Shown here: positions 1 to 6,326 of the stretch, one piece after another | Position numbering within the stretch: position 1 is the first letter of the stretch | Layout: each line of letters begins with the position of its first letter | Origin: Candidatus Bipolaricaulota bacterium | Lineage (GTDB): Bacteria > Bipolaricaulota > Bipolaricaulia > Bipolaricaulales > Bipolaricaulaceae | NCBI GenBank assembly: GCA_021159405.1 | Contig: JAGGRX010000064.1 | Coordinates: forward strand, 1-13,644 | DNA length: 13,644 nt | Reading direction: 5' to 3' | The notes under the pieces: generated by a model | Database searches by the model: none | Told to the model about the DNA's origin: nothing | What the model saw: the letters and a program-made list of their open reading frames with translations, nothing else | Made by a program: the position numbers and the translations under genes

Positions 1-535
1 TGGTGATCACGGCTATGTCGGTTGCCAGATGAGTGAACAGTCCGTCCGACTCATCTACTTCTAAGATGAATGGTCCAGTTCCAAGGCATGCAGAGGAAAA
101 TCCAGGGACCTCCGCGCCGATATAGTGTCCCCCTTGACCGGTGAGCTCGCGCACCATGTGGGCTACCCAGGTGGTGGTGGTAGTCTTCCCGTGGGTGCCA
201 GCGATCGCCACGAGCTTGCGGTCCCTGAGAAGAGCGTTTAGGGCCCAGAGCCTTGGACGTACCGGAAGCCGCCTTTTCCTGGCCACGACGAGCTCTGGGT
301 TGTCCGGGGGGATGGCGGAGGAATGGACCACGATCTTCGTCCTCTCCTGGACATGGTCTTGATGGTGTCCCACCTGGACGCAGGCCCCGCAGGCCTTGAG
401 TTTTTCCAGCCGCAGCGAGGGCCTGATGTCCGTGCCTGACACCTCAAACCCCGCTTCCAAAAGAAGCTGGGCGAGGGCAGCCATGCCCTCCCCTCCGATG
501 CCCACCAGGTGAAGGAGGCCTGAAAGTTCATTCAT
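1..535 (-). CDS. murC: UDP-N-acetylmuramate--L-alanine ligase MurC (partial, C-terminal part beyond left edge)
   Basis: MurC is the cytoplasmic Mur ligase that uses ATP to add L-alanine to UDP-MurNAc, the first step of the peptide stem. The first 178 codons are visible. The N-terminal Rossmann segment has the MurC-type VGIGGEGM loop at about residues 11-18 and SGTD at about 33-36. The ATP loop GTHGKTTT is at about 113-120, and a FILEVDESDG stretch matches the family's ExDESDG motif. The ATG lies in an ATGA overlap with the murG stop codon, so translation is probably coupled; only a weak purine tract (GGGAAG) precedes it. A second ATG four bases downstream is out of frame. The central and C-terminal domains lie outside the window. 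The family assignment is firm because the HGKTTT form of the loop and the VGIGG start separate MurC from MurD, MurE and MurF. Confidence 0.96.
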   Translation of the reverse strand, partial: MNELSGLLHLVGIGGEGMAALAQLLLEAGFEVSGTDIRPSLRLEKLKACGACVQVGHHQDHVQERTKIVVHSSAIPPDNPELVVARKRRLPVRPRLWALNALLRDRKLVAIAGTHGKTTTTTWVAHMVRELTGQGGHYIGAEVPGFSSACLGTGPFILEVDESDGLFTHLATDIAVIT

Positions 536-1611
536 CGGCTTCCCTTCGCAAGCGCGAGGAGCTCTTGGGCCACCGCTCTGGCGGCCTGCGGCCGGGCAAC
601 CCGCTGAACCGCCTGGGCCATGCGGCGGAGTCTTTCTTCATCCATCCACAGCTTGAGTATGAGCTTGCCCAAATCCATTTCCTTGAGCTTATGCTCTGGG
701 ACCAAAACACATCCCCCTTCCTTGGCAATGGCTTGGGCATTGTCGGTCTGGTGATCCCCCGCGGCTCCGGCCCAGGGAATGAGTATGGCCGGCCTGCCTG
801 TGGCTGCGAGCTCCGCCACCGTAGTAGCCCCGGCTCGTGCGATCACCAGCCTCGCCTGGCTCAAGGCTTCTGCCATGCGGTCCACGTACTTTTCCACTCG
901 GGCATCGCTCAGTCCGGCTTCCTCGAGGCGTCTCTTGACCCAATCGGGGTCAGCCGCATTCCCCACCTGCATCCTGACGCGGAGCCCGCCCAGCTGGGCC
1001 AGGGCCCCAGCCGCGCGCAAGGTCGCCTCCACCAAGGCCCGGGAACCCTGAGACCCACCCACGATCAGGAGCTCCTGTGCCTTGGATCCTGTGCCTTGGG
1101 TGAGAAATTCCCTGCGCACCGGATTTCCAGTTACAACCACCTTCCTCCTCACGGGGACGCCCCCTGTCTTGGGGAAGGAGAGGAACACCCTGTCAGCCAG
1201 CAGGGAAAGGAATCTATTGGCGAGCCCCATGTAGGCGTTCTGTTCGTGGATCGCCCTCGGGATACGGAGGAGGGCCGCGGCCAGCAACGGGGCAAGTGCC
1301 GGGTAGCCCCCCATGCCCAGGACCACATCGGGATGAAACTTGCGCAGGATCTGCACTGCCTGAACTAGAGAGGTCAGGTTGGCCCAAACAGAGCCGGGCC
1401 AGCTCCAAGGCCGGGACCTATCCAATCCGCGACAGGGCAAGGGGTAAAAGTCGATCCAGGGGAAGCGGCTCAGGATCTTCCTCTCGATGCCCTTCTCGGT
1501 CCCGACCCACGCGGCCGCGGAAAGCTCGCCCATCCTTTGCAGCTCTTCCAGCACGGCCAAGGCAGGATAAACGTGTCCTCCCGATCCCCCGGCGGCTACC
1601 AACAACCTCAT
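532..1611 (-). CDS. murG: MurG, UDP-GlcNAc:undecaprenyl-PP-MurNAc-pentapeptide GlcNAc transferase
   Basis: MurG is the peripheral inner-membrane GT-B glycosyltransferase that converts lipid I to lipid II on the cytoplasmic face. The 359-residue product has the usual length. Family landmarks are visible: the first glycine loop GGSGGH at residues 8-13, HEQN at about 122-125, the second glycine loop GGSQGS at 185-190, the UDP-GlcNAc site RAGATTVAEL at 259-268, and HQTDNAQ at 287-293. The start is fixed by a GGAGG seven bases upstream and by the ATGA overlap with the end of ftsW. It ends in another ATGA overlap with murC. The reading frame stays open about 300 codons upstream through ftsW, but that extension is out-of-frame ftsW sequence and resembles no protein. 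Order ftsW-murG-murC is the classic dcw-cluster order. Confidence 0.97.
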   Translation of the reverse strand: MRLLVAAGGSGGHVYPALAVLEELQRMGELSAAAWVGTEKGIERKILSRFPWIDFYPLPCRGLDRSRPWSWPGSVWANLTSLVQAVQILRKFHPDVVLGMGGYPALAPLLAAALLRIPRAIHEQNAYMGLANRFLSLLADRVFLSFPKTGGVPVRRKVVVTGNPVRREFLTQGTGSKAQELLIVGGSQGSRALVEATLRAAGALAQLGGLRVRMQVGNAADPDWVKRRLEEAGLSDARVEKYVDRMAEALSQARLVIARAGATTVAELAATGRPAILIPWAGAAGDHQTDNAQAIAKEGGCVLVPEHKLKEMDLGKLILKLWMDEERLRRMAQAVQRVARPQAARAVAQELLALAKGSR

Positions 1612-2720
1612 CCGGCCACCTCCTGGGTGAGGGAAAGGCTGGGTTCGTGCTGGGTTTGTCGTGCCACCCCAAGGAGGAGCCCTGAGAGCGCCAGCGTAAC
1701 CGCCAGGGAGGAGCCCCCATAGCTCACGAACGGAAGCGTGAGCCCGGTGACCGGCACAACCCCCACCACAACCCCCAGGTTGAGGAGGGTCTGAAAGCCG
1801 AGGATGAACGAGCTCCCCAGGGCATAAAGGGTGCCGAGTCGATCGGGTGCGCGGGCCGCCGTCCGGAATCCCAGTACCACCAGCCAGGCCAGAAGTCCGA
1901 TGAGGATGAGGGCGCCGATGAGCCCGGTTTCCTCCGCCACCACCGCGAAGATAAAGTCGTTGTGCGCGGCCGGAAGGTAAAACAGCTTGGCCCGGGAGGC
2001 ACCGATCCCTCTCCCCCAAACCCCTCCCGCCCCGATGGCCATCAGGGACTGGTATACCTGATAGCCATACGTCTGGCGATACGCGGCCGGGTTGAGGAAC
2101 GCAAGGAGCCGGCCCAGGCGATACGGGGCGGCAAGGAGCATCAGCCCCCCGAGGGGGAGCACGGCCGCAGCGGTGCCAAGGAGCGGCCGCAGGGGAACGC
2201 CCCCTACCCAAAGGAGGAACGCGATCAACGCCCCGTACAGGACGAGCATCCCGAAGTCCGGCTGCAGAGCCAGCACAACCCCGAACGCACCGAACACCAC
2301 AAGGTAAGGGGCAACGCCTTCTTTGAAGGAGTTGATCCTTTCCCCCCGCCGTACTAGGGAGCTGGATACGTACAGCACCAAAGCGAGCTTGCCAAACTCG
2401 GTGGGCTGGAAGCTCACCGGCCCAAGCCGAAGCCAGCGCTGACCATGGGCAAGCCCTGGAAACAGGGTGAGGACCGTGGCCAAAAACACCCCAAGGAGAA
2501 GCAGATCGTCGATGCGGGCCCATACGTGGTAGTCAATACGCCAAAGGAGGATGAGGAGAACCAACCCTAGCCCAGCACCGAGGAGCTGACGCACCAGGAA
2601 CGCAAACGGATCGCCGTACAGGCGCTCGGCCAGTGGGAAACTGGCCGAGTAAACGAACAGAAGGCCAAACAACAGCAAGAACGCGACGGCGATCAAGATC
2701 CGTGCTTCCAGGCTCCCCAC
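1608..2720 (-). CDS. ftsW: FtsW-type SEDS peptidoglycan glycosyltransferase
   Basis: FtsW is a polytopic inner-membrane SEDS-family polymerase that builds glycan strands from lipid II at the division septum with a partner class B PBP. The product (370 residues from this start) is a series of hydrophobic helices with SEDS landmarks: GQRWLRLGP...QPTEFGK at about 93-111, PDFGM at about 154-158, HNDFIFAVVAEETG with the conserved Asp at about 255, and FVSYGGSS at about 331-338. RodA shares these motifs; FtsW is preferred because the gene lies between murD and murG. The frame is open to an earlier GTG (2724-2726), but GGAGG at 2726-2730 overlaps that codon, whereas it sits five bases before the GTG at 2718-2720. 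The second GTG is therefore taken as the start. The end overlaps murG by four bases. Confidence 0.93.
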   Translation of the reverse strand: MGSLEARILIAVAFLLLFGLLFVYSASFPLAERLYGDPFAFLVRQLLGAGLGLVLLILLWRIDYHVWARIDDLLLLGVFLATVLTLFPGLAHGQRWLRLGPVSFQPTEFGKLALVLYVSSSLVRRGERINSFKEGVAPYLVVFGAFGVVLALQPDFGMLVLYGALIAFLLWVGGVPLRPLLGTAAAVLPLGGLMLLAAPYRLGRLLAFLNPAAYRQTYGYQVYQSLMAIGAGGVWGRGIGASRAKLFYLPAAHNDFIFAVVAEETGLIGALILIGLLAWLVVLGFRTAARAPDRLGTLYALGSSFILGFQTLLNLGVVVGVVPVTGLTLPFVSYGGSSLAVTLALSGLLLGVARQTQHEPSLSLTQEVAG

Positions 2721-2725
2721 GGCCA

Positions 2726-2730
2726 CCTCC
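2726..2730 (-). promoter_or_regulatory. Ribosome binding site that decides the ftsW start
   Basis: On the minus strand this reads GGAGG. It touches the upstream candidate GTG (2724-2726) and lies five bases before the GTG at 2718-2720, which is normal spacing. The shorter FtsW is therefore favoured. The same element can pair with a CACCTCC copy further up the leader (see the leader entry). Confidence 0.6.
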
Positions 2731-2846
2731 GAAGGATGAGTGTGGTGCGCTTGTCCCCTCCAAGGAAGGACCGAGGAGGTGCGAGAAAGGCCTATGGGTG
2801 AACCCTCAGAGTGCGTGGTGTCCTGATGCTCGAGGACAGGCAGGGT
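2731..2846 (-). promoter_or_regulatory. Possible structured leader of ftsW (longest gap in the leftward cluster)
   Basis: This murD-ftsW spacer contains no credible small gene. I see no convincing -35/-10 pair. Read on the minus strand it carries CACCTCC at 2781-2775, the exact complement of the ftsW Shine-Dalgarno GGAGGTG at 2730-2724, so a 7-bp pairing with a loop of about 44 bases could hide the ribosome binding site. The CCTCC core can instead pair with a closer GGAGG at 2761-2757 (loop of 13 bases), which would free the ribosome binding site. This three-part arrangement resembles a translational attenuator. It may also be chance, since purine-rich GGAGG strings are common in this GC-rich DNA. 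Confidence 0.3.
2819..2838 (-). other. Short stem-loop just downstream of murD
   Basis: TGTCCT and AGGACA can form a 6-bp stem with an 8-base loop, starting about nine bases after the murD stop codon. There is no T-run after it on the minus strand, so it is not a standard intrinsic terminator. It could stabilise the 3' end of an upstream transcript or mean nothing. Confidence 0.3.
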
Positions 2847-4142
2847 TTAACCAAGGGACAGCTGACGGAACGCCGCGCGGAAGGCCTCCCCCCGATGTGA
2901 GAAGCTGTCGAACTGGTCAAAGCTAGCGCAAGCAGGGGAAAGGAGCACCGTGTCGCCGGTCCGTGCCCGGGCGTAGGCACGTCTCAAGGCATCCAGTGGA
3001 TCTGCCGCAAGCTCGTAAGGTACCCCCCAACAGCTGAGGAGGTGTGAGAAGAAGCCTTGGGACTCGCCGATCAGTATGCAGCAACGCACCTTGTGTGTGA
3101 GGAGCTGCTTGAGCTCCTCGTAGCCTTCCTTTTTGTGGCGTCCACCCAAGATGAGGACGATCGGGGCGGGGACAGCCCTGAGGGCGGCCGCCGTGGCATG
3201 GGCGTTGGTGGCCTTGGAGTCGTTGATGAACGGTATCCCCGAAAACTCCCCCACCAGCTCCAGGCGGTGTGGCTGGCGGAGGGCGGGCAAGACCTGCTCG
3301 TAGGGGGGTGGAGCCCGGGTGAGCTCGGGAACCACCGCCTGGGCAGCGCACCAGGCCCCCTTGAGGTCGAAAAGGAGGTGGCCCGGCACCCCTTCCCCCC
3401 AGCCGGGGGGGAGCTCGGCCTGGGAGCAGTCCACCACCTTCCCGCGAGGGGAGAGTCGCGCGATGAGCTCAGGCGGCAGGATGGCGGTGTCGCCCTCCCC
3501 CTGGCGTGAAAGCAGCTTGGCCTTGGCGGCGAAGTAGTGGGCCAGCGTCCCATGGTGATCCAGGTGATCGGGCGCGAAATTGAGCCACACCGCCACCTGA
3601 GGGTGGAACCTTTCCGTCCACTCAAGCTGATAGGAACTCACCTCCAGCACCCAGGGACGCCCGCATGCCTCGTCCACCGTGGAGATGGCCGGCCGACCGA
3701 TGTTCCCGGCTACCACAGGCTCTTTCCCAGCCGCTCTCAGGATCGCCCCGATGAGCTCGCAGACGGTGGATTTGCCGTTGGTGCCGGTGACCGCGATGAG
3801 GGCGGAGGGGGCTGCCAGGCGGAAGGAGAGTTCGATCTCCGACCAGATCGGGATCCCGCGACGCCGGGCCCCTTGCAGGACCGGAAGGTGTGGGGGAACC
3901 CCAGGGCTGGGGACGATGAGCTCCGCAGAAAGCACCCGCTCGGTGTGCCCTCCATCCTCCCAGGCCACCCCGTACCCTGCGAGGAAGGCCCGCTCTTCCT
4001 CCGAAAGACGACGGGCCTCGGAGAGGAAGAGGGAAAGCCCGAACCGGGACAAGGAACGGACGAGGGCCCGGCCGGTTTTGCCCAGGCCCAGGATCGCTAC
4101 CTTACGGAACGGCAAGCTCCAGCTCGCCACGGCGTTCACCAC
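2847..4142 (-). CDS. murD: UDP-N-acetylmuramoyl-L-alanine--D-glutamate ligase MurD
   Basis: MurD is the cytoplasmic Mur ligase that adds D-glutamate to UDP-MurNAc-L-Ala with ATP. The 431-residue product has the usual length. Visible motifs are the N-terminal dinucleotide-like loop LGLGKTG at about 18-24, PSPGVP near residue 80, the ATP loop GTNGKST at 120-126, NFAPDHLDHHGT in the central domain, HRLELVG and INDSKATN in the hinge and C-terminal domain, and the MurD-typical LSPACASFDQFDSFSHRGEAF near the C-terminus. The start is uncertain. The GTG given here has no clear Shine-Dalgarno sequence, and other GTG/TTG codons follow within 11 residues before KVAILGLG. It lies 27 bases after ftcD and about 126 before ftsW. 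Loss of function would stop peptidoglycan synthesis, so the gene is presumably essential. Confidence 0.96.
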   Translation of the reverse strand: MVNAVASWSLPFRKVAILGLGKTGRALVRSLSRFGLSLFLSEARRLSEEERAFLAGYGVAWEDGGHTERVLSAELIVPSPGVPPHLPVLQGARRRGIPIWSEIELSFRLAAPSALIAVTGTNGKSTVCELIGAILRAAGKEPVVAGNIGRPAISTVDEACGRPWVLEVSSYQLEWTERFHPQVAVWLNFAPDHLDHHGTLAHYFAAKAKLLSRQGEGDTAILPPELIARLSPRGKVVDCSQAELPPGWGEGVPGHLLFDLKGAWCAAQAVVPELTRAPPPYEQVLPALRQPHRLELVGEFSGIPFINDSKATNAHATAAALRAVPAPIVLILGGRHKKEGYEELKQLLTHKVRCCILIGESQGFFSHLLSCWGVPYELAADPLDALRRAYARARTGDTVLLSPACASFDQFDSFSHRGEAFRAAFRQLSLG

Positions 4143-4169
4143 CGAAATGGCTTGCTCGGTGGTTTGCTT

Positions 4170-5081
4170 TCAACTTTCGAGGGCCTCTTGGATCCTCCGC
4201 TCAAGCACCATATCCGGAGAGAACCGTTCGAGCGAAAGGTAGTACTCCACCACCTGGTCCAGTGCTGCCTGGGGCACCATGCCCACGATCTCGGTCCCTA
4301 TCACCGGAACTCCGTACCGGGCAGCCTCCCGGCGCACCAGCTCCAGCACCCGCGGGATAGGGGTCTTCTTGTAATCGGTGAGGTTCATGGACACCTGGAC
4401 GATGCCCCGCTCGGCAAGCTCAAAGCCCAAGGCCTTGACGTACCTGAGGCCCCCTGAGGAGCCCCGCACCGCCCGGGCGATGGCCTTTGCGACCCCGAGG
4501 TCCGAGGTCCCCAGGTTCACGTTGAAGGCGATGAGGAACTCCCGCGCCCCCACCGCGGTCACCCCGGCGGTAGGATGAACGGTCGGCTCCCCGAAATCCG
4601 GCGCCCACTCAGGTCTTTTTATCTTTTCAGAAAAACCCTCGAACTCTCCCTTGCGGATCTGCGCCAGGTCCCTCCGTTCCGGGCGGGTGGCCGACTCCTC
4701 GTATAGATAGACAGGGACTTGGAACCTCTCCCAGATCTCTTGGCCCAGGCGGCGGGATAGCTCCACACAATCCTCCATCGTCACCCCCCGGACCGGGACC
4801 AGGGGCACCACGTCCACTGCCCCCATGCGGGGGTGCTGGCCCGAATGGGTCCGCAGGTCGATGCGGGAAACCGCCACCTCAAACATGGCCAGGATGGCCG
4901 CGCGCACCCCCTCCGGCTCCCCCACCAGGGTGTAGACGGTTCGGTTGTGGTCGGGATCAGGATCGACGTCCAGAAGCCGCACCCTCTCTACCTCGCGGAT
5001 GGCGGCGGCGATGGCCTCGATGGTGTCCTGCTTCCGACCTTCGGAGACGTTGGGGACCGATTCAACCAGCCTCTCCCACAT
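4170..5081 (-). CDS. ftcD: Glutamate formiminotransferase (single-domain FtcD)
   Basis: The family moves a formimino group between N-formiminoglutamate and tetrahydrofolate in the cytoplasm, classically in histidine degradation. Some bacterial members also take the formyl group from 5-formyl-THF and can replace 5-formyl-THF cyclo-ligase. The 303-residue product covers only the transferase domain; the cyclodeaminase half of the animal FTCD is absent. Evidence includes SVPNVSEGR at 8-16, DPDPDHNRTVYTLVG at 40-54, and HSGQHPRMGAVDV at 79-91, where H83 matches the catalytic His of the family. AFNVNLGT is near the middle. A GGAGG six bases upstream, inside fabZ, supports the ATG. The gene overlaps the fabZ end by 20 bases and precedes murD by 27. 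No other histidine-degradation gene is in the window, so the folate-salvage role is at least as likely (inference). Confidence 0.93.
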   Translation of the reverse strand: MWERLVESVPNVSEGRKQDTIEAIAAAIREVERVRLLDVDPDPDHNRTVYTLVGEPEGVRAAILAMFEVAVSRIDLRTHSGQHPRMGAVDVVPLVPVRGVTMEDCVELSRRLGQEIWERFQVPVYLYEESATRPERRDLAQIRKGEFEGFSEKIKRPEWAPDFGEPTVHPTAGVTAVGAREFLIAFNVNLGTSDLGVAKAIARAVRGSSGGLRYVKALGFELAERGIVQVSMNLTDYKKTPIPRVLELVRREAARYGVPVIGTEIVGMVPQAALDQVVEYYLSLERFSPDMVLERRIQEALES

Positions 5082-5490
5082 CCTCCACCTCCATCAGCAA
5101 GATCGTGGCCTCCGCGACCGGTTTTTCGTCCACCTGGGCCTGGACCTCAGCCTTGAGGAGCCCCAGCCGGTGCCTGAGCCGGCGTGCCCGGTAGGTGACC
5201 CGGTCCCCGGGGACCACCGGGCGGTGGAACCTGGCCCGCTCCACCCCGGCAAGCACGGCCAGCTTCCCCTCCGGAAGGAGCAGGCCAGCGGTCTGGGCCA
5301 TCCCCTCCAGGATCATCGTCCCGGGCATGAGGGAAGGGTACGGAGCACGAAAGTGGCCCTGAAAGTATGGCTCATTTACCGTCACACACTTCAGGGCCAC
5401 CACCTCCCCTTCGCTCCGCTCGACCACTCGATCGATGAGCAGGTACGGATACCCAAACGGAAGGCACCGCTTGAGGGCCTCGACATCCAT
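5062..5490 (-). CDS. fabZ: FabZ-like (3R)-hydroxyacyl-ACP dehydratase with an altered active-site loop
   Basis: FabZ is a cytoplasmic hotdog-fold dehydratase that removes water from 3-hydroxyacyl-ACP during fatty-acid elongation. The 142-residue product has normal length and the FabZ opening LPFGYPYLLIDRV at 10-22 (usual form LPHRYPFLLIDRV). The catalytic His is in GHF (H46) and the catalytic Glu in ILEGMAQ (E62). The linking loop reads HFRAPYPSLMPG, two residues longer than the usual HFPxxPxMPG, so the His-Glu spacing is 16 rather than about 14. The start lies 2 bases after the skp stop with no Shine-Dalgarno sequence, so translation is probably coupled to skp. The 3' end overlaps ftcD by 20 bases. 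Position after bamA-skp matches the bamA-skp-lpxD-fabZ order of proteobacteria, minus lpxD. A related acyl-ACP or acyl-CoA dehydratase is the main alternative. Confidence 0.85.
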   Translation of the reverse strand: MDVEALKRCLPFGYPYLLIDRVVERSEGEVVALKCVTVNEPYFQGHFRAPYPSLMPGTMILEGMAQTAGLLLPEGKLAVLAGVERARFHRPVVPGDRVTYRARRLRHRLGLLKAEVQAQVDEKPVAEATILLMEVEDVGEAG

Positions 5491-5492
5491 GG

Positions 5493-6257
5493 TTAGCTAC
5501 TGAACAGGCCCCACAGGCGCCCTTCCACGTCTCCAGAGATATCTGTCACCGTCTCCTCGTTCCGGTAGATCAGGACGTCCTTCTTGCGGAGCACGAGGTC
5601 GAATCCCTTTTCCTTTGCTACTTGCTGGGCGATCTCCACGATCTTGGCCGCGGCCGCCTGGGTGAGGAGCTGATCCAGCTGTTTGAAGGAGGACTCAAGA
5701 GCCAAAAGAACCTCCATATCGACGATCCCAAGCTGGGCCGTCTGAAGCAGATCCTTTACCTCGTCCACAAGCGGGCGTGCCTGCTCCCGGATCCGCTCAA
5801 GGTCACCGCGGAAATTGACAAAACCGGGGGAGGCGATCATCTTGTCGAGCATGGTGAGGTCCACGTTGAGTTGGGCTTGGAGGAGCTCAACCTGGAGTTT
5901 GGCCACCTGTTGCTGATACTGATCTTGGGTCAGTTCACCTTGGAGATAGCGAGCTTGGAGGTTTTGGATTTCCCCTTGTTTTTGGGCCATGGCTTGGCGC
6001 TCGGCCTCCACCTGGGGCAGGAACACCTTAACGAACAGGCTCTCTGCGTCCACGTAGGCTACCTTAAGACCAGGCCCCTGGGGGAGCGATGCGAGCTGGT
6101 CTTCCAGGGATGAAATCTTGGATTCCACATCGTCGAGGCGGGTTTCCAGGGCGGAGGTATCGCTTCCTTTCGAGAACAGCCGCCCCCCCACGATTCCTCC
6201 CACAAACCCGAGCACCAATGCCCCCACGATTACCAATGCCAGCGTGCTTCCCTTCAT
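5493..6257 (-). CDS. skp: OmpH/Skp-like periplasmic chaperone, membrane-anchored and enlarged
   Basis: Skp (OmpH family) holds unfolded outer-membrane proteins in the periplasm and delivers them to BamA. The product (254 residues) starts with MKGSTLALVIVGALVLGFV, a hydrophobic segment at about 5-25 with no obvious signal-peptidase site, so it may stay anchored in the inner membrane. A short coiled-coil stretch at about 35-57 follows. The Skp-like core begins at LKVAYVDAESLF (64-75), continues as a Gln/Leu/Glu-rich helix to about 140, and ends with AAKIVEIAQQVAKEKGFDLVLRK and DVLIY (204-231), matching the C-terminal strand region of Skp. Residues about 142-200 look like extra helices absent from the roughly 160-residue E. 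coli protein. GGAGG nine bases upstream supports the start. It follows bamA by 46 bases. Confidence 0.85.
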   Translation of the reverse strand: MKGSTLALVIVGALVLGFVGGIVGGRLFSKGSDTSALETRLDDVESKISSLEDQLASLPQGPGLKVAYVDAESLFVKVFLPQVEAERQAMAQKQGEIQNLQARYLQGELTQDQYQQQVAKLQVELLQAQLNVDLTMLDKMIASPGFVNFRGDLERIREQARPLVDEVKDLLQTAQLGIVDMEVLLALESSFKQLDQLLTQAAAAKIVEIAQQVAKEKGFDLVLRKKDVLIYRNEETVTDISGDVEGRLWGLFSS

Positions 6258-6295
6258 GCTATCCTGCCTCCTTTTCCTTCCGAACCGAATGGTCC

Positions 6296-6326
6296 ATCAT
6301 AACTCAAAACATGGGACTCATGTCGA
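6296..6326 (-). promoter_or_regulatory. Weak candidate promoter for skp-fabZ-ftcD
   Basis: On the minus strand TCGACA (6326-6321) and TATGAT (6301-6296) each match five of six sigma-70 consensus bases, but the 19-base spacer is long. Transcription would begin near 6289, giving a leader of about 30 bases that contains the strong skp ribosome binding site. The -35 part lies inside the last codons of bamA. It could let skp be expressed apart from bamA. A chance match is quite possible. Confidence 0.25.

Noticed and set aside
238..531. A 97-codon minus-strand frame starting at the ATG four bases after the murC start
   Set aside because: It is the out-of-frame shadow of murC; the frame beginning at 535 gives the conserved MurC motifs.
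532..2523. A 663-codon minus-strand open frame that would join about 300 residues to the front of MurG
   Set aside because: The added part is ftsW read in the wrong frame. It is rich in Arg, Pro and Gly, resembles no protein, and the MurG start at 1611 has a good ribosome binding site and matches the family.
2727..2846. A small gene or intrinsic terminator between murD and ftsW
   Set aside because: No open frame with a ribosome binding site and coherent composition is present, and the one clear stem-loop lacks a T-run.
3537..4457. A 306-codon plus-strand open frame opposite murD and ftcD
   Set aside because: It crosses two well-supported minus-strand genes, has shadow-like composition and no ribosome binding site or domain.
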